DNA of 64,000 bases. Origin: DASWHX01 sp036397995. GTDB taxonomy: Bacteria; Bacteroidota; Bacteroidia; Cytophagales; Cyclobacteriaceae. Location: assembly GCA_036397995.1 (NCBI GenBank), contig DASWHX010000108.1, positions 1 through 64,000 of the forward strand. Direction: 5' to 3'. The number at the start of each line of letters is the position of its first letter. Positions within the stretch are counted from its first letter, which is position 1. The notes below the pieces were generated by a model. The model was not told where the DNA came from. It ran no database searches and worked only from the letters and a program-made list of their open reading frames with translations. Shown here piece by piece: positions 46,513 through 55,988 of the stretch. Made by a program: the position numbers and the translations under genes.

Positions 46513-46520
46513 TAACTTTG
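46513..46520 (+). promoter_or_regulatory. Candidate -7 box of pyrG
   Basis: TAACTTTG fits the Bacteroidota TANNTTTG element and lies 26 bases before the pyrG ATG. No TTTG box stands at the 19-base spacing, so the assignment is tentative. The rest of 46335-46546 shows no gene. Confidence 0.4.
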
Positions 46521-46546
46521 TATCCCATAAGTTACAGTCCAAACTT

Positions 46547-48166
46547 ATGGCTTCAACCAAATATATTTTCGTAACCGGTGGTGTTACATCTTCTTTAGGG
46601 AAAGGAATTATCTCAGCTTCTCTTGGTAAATTATTACATGCAAGAGGCTTTTCGGTAACTATCCAGAAATTCGATCCTTATATTAACATTGACCCGGGAA
46701 CTTTGAATCCTTATGAACATGGTGAGTGCTATGTAACCGATGACGGAGCTGAAACAGATTTGGATTTGGGTCATTATGAAAGATTTTTAAAGGTTACCAC
46801 ATCACAGGAGAACAATGTAACCACGGGCAGGATTTACAACAATGTAATTACAAAAGAACGCAAGGGTGATTATTTAGGAAAAACTGTTCAGGTGGTTCCA
46901 CATATTACCGATGAAATCAGAACTAATTTTTTGAAATTGGGCGAGAGCGGCAAGTATGACATTGTGATAACAGAAATCGGCGGATGCGTAGGTGATATTG
47001 AATCGCTTCCTTTTATAGAGGCGGTACGTCAGACAAAATGGGAGCTTGGTTCAACCAATGTGATTTCAATTCATCTAACATTAATTCCTTATCTGAAAGC
47101 TGCAAAAGAGCTGAAGACAAAGCCCACACAACATTCTGTTAAGCAGCTTCTCGAAGCCGGAATTCAACCGGACATTTTGGTGTGCCGGTCAGAATACCCA
47201 TTGCCAATCGACATTCGTAAAAAAATTGCACTCTTTTGTAACGTTCAATTGAGTGATGTGATTGAAGCGCTGGATGCAGAAACAATTTATGACGTCCCTA
47301 TTTTAATGTCTAAAGAGAAACTTGCTGAGCGCGCCTTACAGAAATTGAAGTTGAAATCCGGCACTGAACCGGATTTGAAAGACTGGAAAGATTTCCTTGG
47401 CAGGCATAAAAATCCAACAAGTGAAGTGAATATTGCCCTGGTTGGCAAATACGTGGAGCTTCCCGATGCATACATGTCGATAGCAGAATCCTTTGTTCAT
47501 GCCGGTGCTGAAAATGAATGCAGGGTAAAAATTAATTACATTCATGCAGAGTCGATCACAAAAAAGAAATGCAAACATTTATTTAAGGATCTTGACGGCA
47601 TTCTTGTGGCGCCAGGTTTTGGTGAACGCGGTATTAATGGCAAAATTGAAGCCGTCCGGTATGCAAGGGAAAACGGGATTCCATTCTTCGGAATTTGTCT
47701 TGGCATGCAATGCGCGGTAGTAGAGTTTGTTCGAAATGTTATGAAAATATCTGACGCCGCTTCAACGGAAATTGAACCCGCAACCAAACATCCCGTTATT
47801 GATTTAATGGAGGATCAGAAGAAGATAACCATGAAAGGGGGCACCATGCGATTGGGCGCATACAAGTGTAATTTAGTTAAAGGAACTAAAGTGTATTCAA
47901 TATATGGGAAAAGTAAAATAAGTGAAAGGCACAGACACAGATACGAGTTTAATAACAAATACTTGAAACAGATGGAAAAGAAAGGTATGATTGCATCAGG
48001 AATTAACCCGGAAACTGGTCTTGTGGAAATAATTGAACTGAAAAATCATCCTTGGTTCATAGGAACTCAATATCACCCTGAGCTGAAATCAACAGTCCTT
48101 AAACCTCATCCATTGTTTGTTAAATTTGTTAAAGCGGCTTTAGATTTCCATAAAACTAATTTTTAA
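46547..48166 (+). CDS. pyrG: CTP synthase
   Basis: A 539-residue enzyme making CTP from UTP, ATP and glutamine. The synthase domain starts [20 protein letters not shown], with [19 protein letters not shown] and DLGHYERF. The glutaminase domain carries [15 protein letters not shown] (nucleophile Cys) and the His-Glu pair in HPELKS near the end, and [10 protein letters not shown] before it. The length is normal. The yidC gene follows after 10 bases, so the two are co-transcribed. Confidence 0.98.
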   Translation: MASTKYIFVTGGVTSSLGKGIISASLGKLLHARGFSVTIQKFDPYINIDPGTLNPYEHGECYVTDDGAETDLDLGHYERFLKVTTSQENNVTTGRIYNNVITKERKGDYLGKTVQVVPHITDEIRTNFLKLGESGKYDIVITEIGGCVGDIESLPFIEAVRQTKWELGSTNVISIHLTLIPYLKAAKELKTKPTQHSVKQLLEAGIQPDILVCRSEYPLPIDIRKKIALFCNVQLSDVIEALDAETIYDVPILMSKEKLAERALQKLKLKSGTEPDLKDWKDFLGRHKNPTSEVNIALVGKYVELPDAYMSIAESFVHAGAENECRVKINYIHAESITKKKCKHLFKDLDGILVAPGFGERGINGKIEAVRYARENGIPFFGICLGMQCAVVEFVRNVMKISDAASTEIEPATKHPVIDLMEDQKKITMKGGTMRLGAYKCNLVKGTKVYSIYGKSKISERHRHRYEFNNKYLKQMEKKGMIASGINPETGLVEIIELKNHPWFIGTQYHPELKSTVLKPHPLFVKFVKAALDFHKTNF

Positions 48167-48176
48167 AAGATAGTAG

Positions 48177-49997
48177 ATGGATAGGAATCAAGCAATAGGA
48201 TTAGTATTAATTTCGCTGTTACTCATAGCATATTTTCAATTCTTTGCACCGGAACCCAAACCTCAGGAAGAGCCGGCTCAAACAGAATCTGTTCAACCAG
48301 CAACACCGGAGCAATCCCAAACACAGGAGCCTGACAATTCAAGAATTCAAGATCAAGAAACTGCTCCTGATGACAACCAGTTGGCAAATCAGTTTGGTAT
48401 CTTCGCTCCCGCCGCAAAAGGTAAAAGTGAAATCATAACGCTGGAAAATAACCAGATTGAGATTTCTTTCAATAGCCGTGGTGCCACCCCATTTCAGGTT
48501 TGGCTGAAGGAATTTGAAACAGCCTCCCTTGAGCCATTAATATTAATGGATAGCCTTAGCAGTCAAAAAAGCCTGGTAATTCACACAGGAAACAAAGTAA
48601 TTGATTTATATAAATTATATTACCAGGTTGAGAAGTCAGCTGACAACGATACTTCAAGAGTTTCCTTTATTTTAAATCTTGGATCGGGTCAAACCATTAG
48701 GCATATCTACTCCCTGGGTCCATCAGGATACCAGCTTAAATATAAGTTAGAAACATCAGGTCTGGCTAACCTGGTTGACAACATAAATCCGGAGCTTTTG
48801 TGGGTTAACAATTTAAAACATCTCGAGAAGGATATAACCCAAAGCCGGATAGTAACCACGGTTACCTATTATACTATGCGGGGAGATTTCGATGATCTGG
48901 GTGAGCGTTCTGCTGATTTGGAAGAAGAAACGATTTCGGAACCGGTGGCATGGGTTGGATTCAAACAGCATTTCTTTACCGAGGCTATAATTTCAAAAAA
49001 TGGATTTACACGGGCAGTACTCAAAACACAGGTTGATGAGGCAGATCCTGCGGTGGTTAAAAAGGCGTTTGCGGGTCTAAGCCTGGATCGCGCACAATTT
49101 CTCGGCGAAACAAATGAGTTTACCTATTACTTCGGTCCCAATAATTACCAAATTCTTAAGAAGGTGACAGAAGGTTTCTCAGATAATATTTACCTGGGAT
49201 GGCCACCAATTAATTTTGTTAATAAATGGCTAATCATACCTATCTTCAATTTCCTTGAAAACTATATCGGAAACTACGGTATTATAATTATTATACTTGT
49301 TTTGGTGATCAAAATTCTTCTTGCACCTCTCTCCTACAAGTCATACGTAAGTATGGCAAAAACAAAAGTTCTGAAACCTGAACTGGACGAGATAAAGGCA
49401 AAGCATCCTGATGATATGCAAAAAGCTCAGCAGGAACAAATGAAATTGTATCAGCAAGTAGGTGTTAATCCTCTTAGTGGTTGCATACCGCTGTTATTGC
49501 AAATGCCAATTCTTTTTGCCATGTTTTATATGTTTCCAAATTCAATCGAATTGAGACAGGAAGCTTTTCTTTGGGCCGATGATCTTTCCACATATGATTC
49601 CATCCTTAGTTTGCCATTTAATATTCCTGTATATGGTGACCATGTAAGTTTGTTTACCATATTGATGACAGCAAGTACTATCCTGTACACGTGGTCAAAC
49701 AACCAAATCACAACGGTGCAAGGTCCCATGAAAACCTTCTCATACCTTATGCCGATAATATTCATGTTCGTCCTTAACAGTTTTCCCGCTTCATTAAGCT
49801 TTTACTATTTTGTAAGCAATATTGTAACCTTCGGCCAGCAGGCATTAATCCGAAGATTTGTTGATGAAGATAAGATTAAGGCCATTCTGGATGAAAACCG
49901 GCTTAAGAATAAGGGCAAGAAAAAATCAGTCTTCCAACTTAAGCTTGAAGAAGCTATGAGAACCAAAGAAGACGCCAAAAAGAAGAAAAGCAAGTAG
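48177..49997 (+). CDS. yidC: Membrane protein insertase YidC
   Basis: A 606-residue YidC/Oxa1 insertase for inner-membrane proteins. One N-terminal helix (8-25, IGLVLISLLLIAYFQFF) leads to a Gln/Pro/Glu-rich linker and the large periplasmic beta domain (about 80-345). Then come the five conserved helices: IIIIILVLVIKILLAPLSYK, PELDEIKAKHPDDMQKAQQE (cytoplasmic hairpin), VNPLSGCIPLLLQMPILFAM and SLSFYYFVSNIVTF. The basic tail ends KKKSK. The length is typical for Bacteroidota. It lies 10 bases after pyrG. Confidence 0.97.
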   Translation: MDRNQAIGLVLISLLLIAYFQFFAPEPKPQEEPAQTESVQPATPEQSQTQEPDNSRIQDQETAPDDNQLANQFGIFAPAAKGKSEIITLENNQIEISFNSRGATPFQVWLKEFETASLEPLILMDSLSSQKSLVIHTGNKVIDLYKLYYQVEKSADNDTSRVSFILNLGSGQTIRHIYSLGPSGYQLKYKLETSGLANLVDNINPELLWVNNLKHLEKDITQSRIVTTVTYYTMRGDFDDLGERSADLEEETISEPVAWVGFKQHFFTEAIISKNGFTRAVLKTQVDEADPAVVKKAFAGLSLDRAQFLGETNEFTYYFGPNNYQILKKVTEGFSDNIYLGWPPINFVNKWLIIPIFNFLENYIGNYGIIIIILVLVIKILLAPLSYKSYVSMAKTKVLKPELDEIKAKHPDDMQKAQQEQMKLYQQVGVNPLSGCIPLLLQMPILFAMFYMFPNSIELRQEAFLWADDLSTYDSILSLPFNIPVYGDHVSLFTILMTASTILYTWSNNQITTVQGPMKTFSYLMPIIFMFVLNSFPASLSFYYFVSNIVTFGQQALIRRFVDEDKIKAILDENRLKNKGKKKSVFQLKLEEAMRTKEDAKKKKSK

Positions 49998-50051
49998 CCT
50001 TGGCATTCTGTTCTCATTAGTTTAAATTATCTTTGAATTCACTCTTTTTCA

Positions 50052-50732
50052 ATGGAATTGGTTTATTATGGTCAGTCTTGCTTTCAGGTAAGCCTTTCAA
50101 AGGCCGTTATCCTGATTGACCCTTTCATTTCCACAAATCCCCTTTCAAAAAACAGAGACATTAGCAATATAAATCCGGATTATATTCTCCTGACCCACGG
50201 ACATGGAGACCATACCTATGATGCAGAAGCCATTGCAAGAAATTCAAATGCAACCATTATTTCAAATTATGAGATTACTACCTGGTACGAAAGTAAAGGA
50301 ATTGGTTCAACTCATGGAATGAATATTGGAGGCAGCTATCATTTTCCTTTTGGAAGATTAAAAATGGTAAATGCCATTCATAGCAGTTCAATGCCCGACG
50401 GTTCCTATGGCGGGAATGCCGCGGGTTATGTGATTGAAACCAGTGAAAAAACTTTTTATCATGCCGGCGATACCAGTTTTTTTTCCGACATGAAATTAAT
50501 TGGTGATGAATTCGATCTCGATTTTGCCTTTTTGCCTGTGGGTGATAATTTTACTATGGGAATTGATGACGCTTTGAATGCGGCATCATTGCTAAATACA
50601 ACAACGATTATTGCAATGCATTTTGATACATTTCCGGTTATTGAAATTGATCATGCAGCGTGCAGAGAAAAGGCAAGTGCAAAAAAAATCGACTTAATAA
50701 TTCCAAAAATTGGCGAAAGCCTGACAGTTTAA
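50052..50732 (+). CDS. Metallo-beta-lactamase-fold hydrolase (UPF0173 type)
   Basis: A 226-residue MBL-fold protein of the UPF0173 kind. Metal motif HGHGDHTYDA (the H-x-H-x-D-H loop), DGSYGGNAAGYVIE, FYHAGDTSFFSDMKL and the late FDTFPVIEID fit the family. The substrate is unknown. It lies between yidC (54 bases) and parA (9 bases), on the same strand, so is probably co-transcribed with parAB. It has no signal peptide. Confidence 0.92.
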   Translation: MELVYYGQSCFQVSLSKAVILIDPFISTNPLSKNRDISNINPDYILLTHGHGDHTYDAEAIARNSNATIISNYEITTWYESKGIGSTHGMNIGGSYHFPFGRLKMVNAIHSSSMPDGSYGGNAAGYVIETSEKTFYHAGDTSFFSDMKLIGDEFDLDFAFLPVGDNFTMGIDDALNAASLLNTTTIIAMHFDTFPVIEIDHAACREKASAKKIDLIIPKIGESLTV

Positions 50733-50741
50733 TTTTAATTG

Positions 50742-51542
50742 ATGGGAAAAATAATTGCGATAGCAAATCAGAAAGGGGGAGTTGGCAAAACCACTTCCGC
50801 GATAAACCTGGCGGCAAGCCTGGCAGCGCTGGAATACAAAACACTTATCGTGGATGCCGATCCGCAAGCCAACTCAACATCAGGAATTGGCTTTGATCCT
50901 AAGGAAGTCAAAACCAGTATTTACGAATGTATGATCAATGAAGTATCCGCCTCTCACGCGGTAATTGCAACCAATTTAAATTATCTGTATTTGCTTCCCT
51001 CCCATATTGACCTGGTTGGAGCTGAAATTGAAATGGTAAACCTGGATAACCGGGAAGAGAAAATGCGACATAGCCTCCTTCCCATAGCCCCGGACTATGA
51101 TTTCATAATTATTGATTGCTCCCCTTCCCTCGGCCTTATCACAATTAATGCCCTTACAGCCGCAGACTCCGTAATAATACCCGTGCAGTGTGAGTATTTT
51201 GCCCTGGAGGGATTAGGTAAATTGTTGAACACTATAAAAATTATACAATCCAGACTGAATACAAAATTACAGATTGAAGGCATCTTGTTAACGATGTATG
51301 ATACGCGGCTTAATTTGTCGAACCAGGTTGTGGAGGAAGTTCGGAAACATTTTAAGTCTATGGTATTTGATACAATCATTCCAAGAAATGTGAAGCTTAG
51401 CGAAGCTCCGAGTTTTGGATTGCCGGTAATATCCCATGATGTTGAAAGCAGGGGATCAATCTGCTACCTCAACCTGGCCCAGGAAATTATAAATAAAAAC
51501 GGCTACGCTCCGGTAACAAATGGCAAACAAAAAGTCCAGTAA
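50742..51542 (+). CDS. parA: Chromosome partitioning ATPase ParA (Soj)
   Basis: A 266-residue Walker-type ATPase: deviant Walker A KGGVGKTTSAINLA with the signature lysine, LIVDADPQANSTSGIG, and ParA-type YDFIIIDCSPSLGLITINAL. It moves ParB-bound origin DNA apart during chromosome segregation. The parB gene overlaps by 23 bases, the usual chromosomal parAB arrangement. ATG 50742 follows a TTG in frame one codon before. The MBL-fold gene is 9 bases upstream. Confidence 0.95.
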   Translation: MGKIIAIANQKGGVGKTTSAINLAASLAALEYKTLIVDADPQANSTSGIGFDPKEVKTSIYECMINEVSASHAVIATNLNYLYLLPSHIDLVGAEIEMVNLDNREEKMRHSLLPIAPDYDFIIIDCSPSLGLITINALTAADSVIIPVQCEYFALEGLGKLLNTIKIIQSRLNTKLQIEGILLTMYDTRLNLSNQVVEEVRKHFKSMVFDTIIPRNVKLSEAPSFGLPVISHDVESRGSICYLNLAQEIINKNGYAPVTNGKQKVQ

Positions 51543-52422
51543 AAGAACGGCCTTGGGCAGAGGACTTGGCGCTCTGTTAAGCGACTCCTCTTCATTTGAG
51601 GCAGACATTCCCAGGAAGGCACCACAACTTGCCGGAAAGTCAATTGATGAAATTCAAATTGAGAAAATTAAAACGAATCCATTTCAACCCCGCACTGATT
51701 TTGATAAAGATTCATTAAATGCCCTTGCAGAATCTATCAAAAATCAGGGAATCATTCAGCCCATTACCGTTAGGGAAATGTCGGACGGAACATTCCAACT
51801 CATCTCCGGAGAGCGAAGATTGCAGGCTTCCAGAATTTCCGGACTAGACACCATCCCGGCTTTCGTTAGGAAAGCAAACGACACTCAGATGCTGGAGATG
51901 GCCTTAATTGAAAATACGCAACGAGAAGATCTAAATGCCATGGAAATAGCCCTCTCCTATCAACGATTACTCGATGAGTGTAATCTGAACCAGGAAGAGT
52001 TAGCTCAAAGGGTTAGTAAAGACCGGTCTACTATCACCAATTACCTGAGGCTGCTTAAACTTCCACCCGATATTCAGGCCGGTCTAAGAGATAAGAAAAT
52101 TAGTATGGGCCATGCACGGGCATTAATTACAATTAACAATGTGGAAGCACAACTATTAATTTATAAAAAAATAATCAGTGATGATCTTTCCGTTAGAAAA
52201 GTGGAAGAACTTGCAAGGCTTTTAAATAAGAGAAGTGATTCTAAAGAAAGTAAAAAAGGAAAAAGTAAGGATGGAGATATTGTACGGATTGAATCGAAAC
52301 TGTCGTCCTTTTTTGGAACGAAAATTGAAATAGATCATAAAGGCAAATCAGGCACTATCAAAATTCCTTACCTAAGCGCCGATGATTTGGAAAGAATTCT
52401 GGAATTACTGAATGTACGGTAA
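51520..52422 (+). CDS. parB: Chromosome partitioning protein ParB
   Basis: A 300-residue ParB/Spo0J. The basic N-terminus (RTALGRGLGALLSD) is the ParA-activating peptide region. The CTPase domain shows IKTNPFQPRTDF, LAESIKNQGIIQPITV, the ISGERRLQASRIS motif and ALIENTQREDLNAMEIA. An HTH domain (LAQRVSKDRSTITNYLRLL) recognises parS, and a C-terminal dimerisation helix follows. No consensus parS (TGTTTCACGTGAAACA-like) was found in the window by eye, so the sites lie elsewhere or are diverged. It overlaps parA by 23 bases and the DUF5683 gene by 11. Confidence 0.96.
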   Translation: MANKKSSKRTALGRGLGALLSDSSSFEADIPRKAPQLAGKSIDEIQIEKIKTNPFQPRTDFDKDSLNALAESIKNQGIIQPITVREMSDGTFQLISGERRLQASRISGLDTIPAFVRKANDTQMLEMALIENTQREDLNAMEIALSYQRLLDECNLNQEELAQRVSKDRSTITNYLRLLKLPPDIQAGLRDKKISMGHARALITINNVEAQLLIYKKIISDDLSVRKVEELARLLNKRSDSKESKKGKSKDGDIVRIESKLSSFFGTKIEIDHKGKSGTIKIPYLSADDLERILELLNVR

Positions 52423-52987
52423 ACCATTCGTTATATTAATTTTCATTATTTGCTTTAGCCAGGCTTTGCGGGCACAGGATACGCTTGTTTATGTTGGAGA
52501 TTCCGTCGCTATTAATTCCCTCAACATTGAACAGATTAAGGCAAAGCGATTTTTTGACCCCTCCCGCGCAGCTCTTCTTTCCGCGGTAATGCCCGGTCTT
52601 GGACAGGCCTACAATAAAAAATATTGGAAAATGCCAATAGTGTGGGGGGGACTTGTTCTGGGAATCTCCTTGGCAAATTTTTATAACGAGCGATTGCAAA
52701 TATTCCGGGTTGATCACTTTGAACGATTGAATGGCCAGCCAGGAACTCTAATGGTTTCAACAAGAAGATTGGAGCAACTAATTCAGCGCTATAGAAGAGA
52801 TAGAGATCAAACTGTTATCTACACATTTATGTGGTATGGTTTAAATATTGTTGATGCTCACGTGGATGCATATTTAAAAGAGTTTGATGTAAATGATGAA
52901 CTGGCTTTAAAACTTGAACCATATGTCGACTCCAGTGTGCCTTGGCAAATGAATGCGGGAGTTTCACTAGTATTAAAATTCAAATGA
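52412..52987 (+). CDS. DUF5683-family membrane protein
   Basis: A 191-residue protein with a signal peptide (FVILIFIICFSQALRAQ). The DUF5683 core is marked by KRFFDPSRAALLSAVMPGLG, QAYNKKYWKMPIVWGGL, and a second helical pair ending NIVDAHVDAYLKEFDV. The GLGQAYN motif occurs in small membrane proteins of Bacteroidota. I know no function. It sits between parB (11-base overlap) and dapB (4-base ATGA overlap), a gene order I recall from many Bacteroidota. This makes co-translation likely but not a shared job. Confidence 0.87.
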   Translation: MYGKPFVILIFIICFSQALRAQDTLVYVGDSVAINSLNIEQIKAKRFFDPSRAALLSAVMPGLGQAYNKKYWKMPIVWGGLVLGISLANFYNERLQIFRVDHFERLNGQPGTLMVSTRRLEQLIQRYRRDRDQTVIYTFMWYGLNIVDAHVDAYLKEFDVNDELALKLEPYVDSSVPWQMNAGVSLVLKFK

Positions 52988-53685
52988 AAATAATTCTGAT
53001 AGGTTACGGAAAAATGGCAAAAGCCGTAGAAGTTGAAGCGATCAAAAGAAATCATACTATTTCAGAAATTATTTTCCATGGAGATCTGAATAAATTAAAA
53101 AAGGAAAGTGGTGAAGTCGTTGTTGAGTTTACAAACCCCAATTCTGCATTTGAAAATATTCGCGAATGTCTTAATCTGGGCTTGCCGGTAATTTCCGGAA
53201 CAACCGGATGGCTTGATAAGAAATCTGAAATAGATGCCCATTGTTTAAAGATGGATGGAACCTTTTTCTATGCTTCCAATTTTAGTATAGGGGTAAATCT
53301 CTTTCTCAAAATCAACAAGGCAGTAGCTGGTATAATGGAGAGAAAGGGTTATCAAATCTCAATTGAAGAAATTCATCATATTCACAAAAAAGATGCTCCA
53401 AGCGGAACGGCAATCAGTATTGCAAATAATATCCTGCAGAACACCACAGAATATAAGGAATGGGCTTTGAATCAAAATAAACCGTATACAATTCCCATTG
53501 AAGCCATTCGTGAGGGTGAAGTACCCGGAACTCACAAAGTGAGCTACTCCTCTGATGTAGACAAAATTGCATTAACCCATGAAGCATATGGCAGAGAAGG
53601 ATTTGCTAAAGGAGTAATTAGTGCTGTGGAATGGATAAGTGGTAAAAAAGGTCCAATGGGAATGGATGATCTCTTAAATATTTAA
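52984..53685 (+). CDS. dapB: 4-hydroxy-tetrahydrodipicolinate reductase
   Basis: A 233-residue DapB, which reduces the DapA product with NAD(P)H on the way to meso-DAP and lysine, feeding peptidoglycan synthesis. The nucleotide site is IGYGKMAKAVE, and the catalytic and substrate motif is EIHHIHKKDAPSGTA. VEFTNPNSA and SGTTGW fit too. ATG 52984 is chosen; an earlier in-frame ATG at 52942 overlaps the DUF5683 gene and adds a non-family segment. The enzyme is slightly shorter than E. coli DapB, as in other Bacteroidota. Confidence 0.95.
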   Translation: MKIILIGYGKMAKAVEVEAIKRNHTISEIIFHGDLNKLKKESGEVVVEFTNPNSAFENIRECLNLGLPVISGTTGWLDKKSEIDAHCLKMDGTFFYASNFSIGVNLFLKINKAVAGIMERKGYQISIEEIHHIHKKDAPSGTAISIANNILQNTTEYKEWALNQNKPYTIPIEAIREGEVPGTHKVSYSSDVDKIALTHEAYGREGFAKGVISAVEWISGKKGPMGMDDLLNI

Positions 53686-53751
53686 ACTTACTTTGGGGCC
53701 TTCAACAATAATGGAATTATTACGTTATAATTTTTTAATAACTGAAAGAGA

Positions 53752-54849
53752 ATGGATTTAAAATTCTGGAAGAAAAAGGATAAAGATTCTGAAGATAAAA
53801 AACCAAAATCAAAGGTAAGAGAATGGGTTGATGCGATCGTTTTCGCTGTTGTCGCGGCAACTATAATCAGGTGGCTAATACTTGAAGCTTTTACGATCCC
53901 TACTCCTTCCATGGAGAAAAGCCTTTTGGTAGGAGATTTTCTGTTTGTAAGTAAGGTACATTATGGGACCAGAACCCCAAAAACTCCGTTACAGATACCT
54001 CTTACTCATCAAAAAATTTGGGGGACCAACATTCCCTCCTATTTAGATTGGATTCAGTTACCTCAGTACCGGCTTCCCGGTTTTACAAATGTAAAAAGAG
54101 GGGATGTGGTAGTATTCAATTATCCGGTAGAATTCAATTATCCTATTGATTTGAAAACGAACTATATCAAAAGATGCGTTGGCGCATCCGGTGATACGCT
54201 GCAAATAATTGACAAATTGGTTTTTGTGAATGGAAAAGAATTTGAAAATCCTCAACTGATGCAATTTAAATATTATGTTGTCTCCGATGATCCAATCAAT
54301 CAACGGATATTTGATCGATATGACATTACTGATATTTTTCAAGGTCAGGGATTTTATGTAGTTGATACTTCACCGGAAACAGCAAAAGAACTGGCTGCCC
54401 TGCCATTCATCAAAGAAGTGAGACTATATGAACGCAAGCAGGGTGAATCGGACCCCGGAATCTTCCCGGATGCTGCCAGATTTCCATGGAACGCTGATTT
54501 TTACGGCCCGATTTGGGTGCCGAAAAAAGGAGCTGCCATTCAGCTAACTCCAGACAACATTACCAAATATGGGGATGTAATATTATACTATGAGCATCAT
54601 GATGACGCCAGAATTGAAGGTGGTAAAGTGTTTATTGACGGGAAAGAAATTAACAGCTACACATTTAAGCAAAACTATTATTTTATGATGGGTGATAACC
54701 GGCATAATAGTGAAGACAGCCGCTATTGGGGATTTGTGCCCGAAGATCATGTTGTGGGAAAAGCATTCTTTATTTGGCTCTCATTGGATCCTGATAAAGG
54801 AATACTTTCCAAAATCCGGTGGCGGCGATTTTTTAATCTCATTCGTTAA
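53752..54849 (+). CDS. lepB: Signal peptidase I
   Basis: A 365-residue membrane-bound leader peptidase. One transmembrane helix (about 26-47) precedes catalytic Ser53 in FTIPTPSMEKSL. The general base Lys140 lies in YIKRCVGASGDTL, and box E is MGDNRHNSEDSRYWGFVP. A large insertion separates the latter two, as usual in Bacteroidota. The enzyme cuts signal peptides on the outer face of the inner membrane. It follows dapB by 66 bases. It converges with ung, 2 bases apart. Confidence 0.96.
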   Translation: MDLKFWKKKDKDSEDKKPKSKVREWVDAIVFAVVAATIIRWLILEAFTIPTPSMEKSLLVGDFLFVSKVHYGTRTPKTPLQIPLTHQKIWGTNIPSYLDWIQLPQYRLPGFTNVKRGDVVVFNYPVEFNYPIDLKTNYIKRCVGASGDTLQIIDKLVFVNGKEFENPQLMQFKYYVVSDDPINQRIFDRYDITDIFQGQGFYVVDTSPETAKELAALPFIKEVRLYERKQGESDPGIFPDAARFPWNADFYGPIWVPKKGAAIQLTPDNITKYGDVILYYEHHDDARIEGGKVFIDGKEINSYTFKQNYYFMMGDNRHNSEDSRYWGFVPEDHVVGKAFFIWLSLDPDKGILSKIRWRRFFNLIR

Positions 54850-54851
54850 TT

Positions 54852-55514
54852 CTACCAGTCTATGGATTTCAGGTTTCTGGAAGCAAGGTAATTATTGGTC
54901 TTACTGAAATGGTTGCACCCAAAAAATCCTCTATCCGCGGAAAATGGTGAGGGATGTGGAGCGGAAAGAATCAAATGTCTGTTCTTATTAATTACCTCAC
55001 CTTTCTTCTGCGCATAAGAGCCCCAAAGAAGAAAAACCACGCCTTCTTTTCTTTCAGAAACTACTTTGATTACCTGATCAGTAAAATGTTCCCAGCCTTT
55101 ATTTTGATGAGATCCCGGACTATGCGCCCTGACAGTCAGCGTTGCATTCAATAAAAGAATTCCCTGGTCAGCCCATCTTTCCAAATTTCCGTCCGCCGGA
55201 ATTTCTTTTCCCAAATCATTTCTAATTTCTTTGAAAATATTAACCAGGGATGGTGGCATTTTGACTCCCTTCGAAACTGAGAAACACAACCCATGAGCCT
55301 GACCTGGACCGTGGTAAGGATCCTGCCCTAATAACACTACTCGCAAATTGTCAAATGGGCAATGATTGAAAGAATTAAAAATCTCCCTTCCTTTGGGGTA
55401 TACAATATGACGGGAGTATTCATCTTTAACAAAATCCGAAAGTTTATTGAAATATTCCTTTTCAAACTCTCCTTTCAGCAATTCTTTCCAGCTTGATTCA
55501 ATCTTAACATCCAT
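54852..55514 (-). CDS. ung: Uracil-DNA glycosylase (family 1)
   Basis: A 220-residue family-1 UDG that removes uracil from DNA in base-excision repair. Catalytic Asp65 is in GQDPYHGPGQAHGLCFSV, and His187 in the DNA-intercalation loop HPSPFSADRGF (Phe in the usual Leu position). LLNATLTVRAHSPGSHQ and VFLLWGSYAQKK also fit. Start ATG at 55514. The length is normal. It is the only minus-strand gene between lepB and apaG. Confidence 0.97.
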   Translation of the reverse strand: MDVKIESSWKELLKGEFEKEYFNKLSDFVKDEYSRHIVYPKGREIFNSFNHCPFDNLRVVLLGQDPYHGPGQAHGLCFSVSKGVKMPPSLVNIFKEIRNDLGKEIPADGNLERWADQGILLLNATLTVRAHSPGSHQNKGWEHFTDQVIKVVSERKEGVVFLLWGSYAQKKGEVINKNRHLILSAPHPSPFSADRGFFGCNHFSKTNNYLASRNLKSIDW

Positions 55515-55595
55515 TTACGCGGCCATTTGTTATATTCACCATCAGAACTTTATTAATCTTAGTGTGTAAAATAAACAAAATTCCTAATTTTGATT

Positions 55596-55982
55596 ATGGT
55601 TACCCAAATAACCCAAGGTGTCAAGGTAAGTATTGAAACTGAATATCAGCCCGAGTATTCCAGTCCCAGCCAATATCATTATGTATTTACTTACAGGGTA
55701 ACAATAGAAAATAACAGTCCATATACATTGCAACTACTCCGTCGCAAATGGCAAATAATTGATGTAACCTCACTTCGCAGGGAAGTTGAAGGCGAAGGGG
55801 TTGTTGGCCAGCAGCCAATTCTTGAACCTGGCCAGATTCACCAATATGTCTCAGGATGCAACCTCCGTTCCGGAATTGGTAAAATGTATGGAACTTATAT
55901 GATGGAGAAAGTTGTCGATGGTTTGCAGGTAGACGTTGCGATTCCTGCATTTACAATGATTGCACCATTCCGATCTAACTAA
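55596..55982 (+). CDS. apaG: ApaG-family protein
   Basis: A 128-residue FnIII-like beta protein. Motifs: TQGVKVSIETEYQPEYSS, YVFTYRVTIENNSPYTLQLL, RRKWQIIDV, GEGVVGQQPILEPGQIHQY and SGIGKMYGTYMM. ApaG is linked with magnesium and cobalt tolerance and diadenosine tetraphosphate metabolism in E. coli, without a settled biochemical role. ATG 55596 is preferred to a TTG two codons earlier. The methyltransferase gene follows after 6 bases. Confidence 0.94.
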   Translation: MVTQITQGVKVSIETEYQPEYSSPSQYHYVFTYRVTIENNSPYTLQLLRRKWQIIDVTSLRREVEGEGVVGQQPILEPGQIHQYVSGCNLRSGIGKMYGTYMMEKVVDGLQVDVAIPAFTMIAPFRSN

Positions 55983-55988
55983 GAAACC

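Noticed and set aside
46335..46546. Upstream extension of the PorP/SprF remnant
   Set aside because: Minus-strand frames there have several stops and no family motif, so only the C-terminal part is claimed.
52857..52872. CTCACGTGGA-like sequence considered as a ParB parS site
   Set aside because: Only the CACGTG core matches; the TGTTTC and GAAACA flanks are missing and it lies inside the DUF5683 gene.
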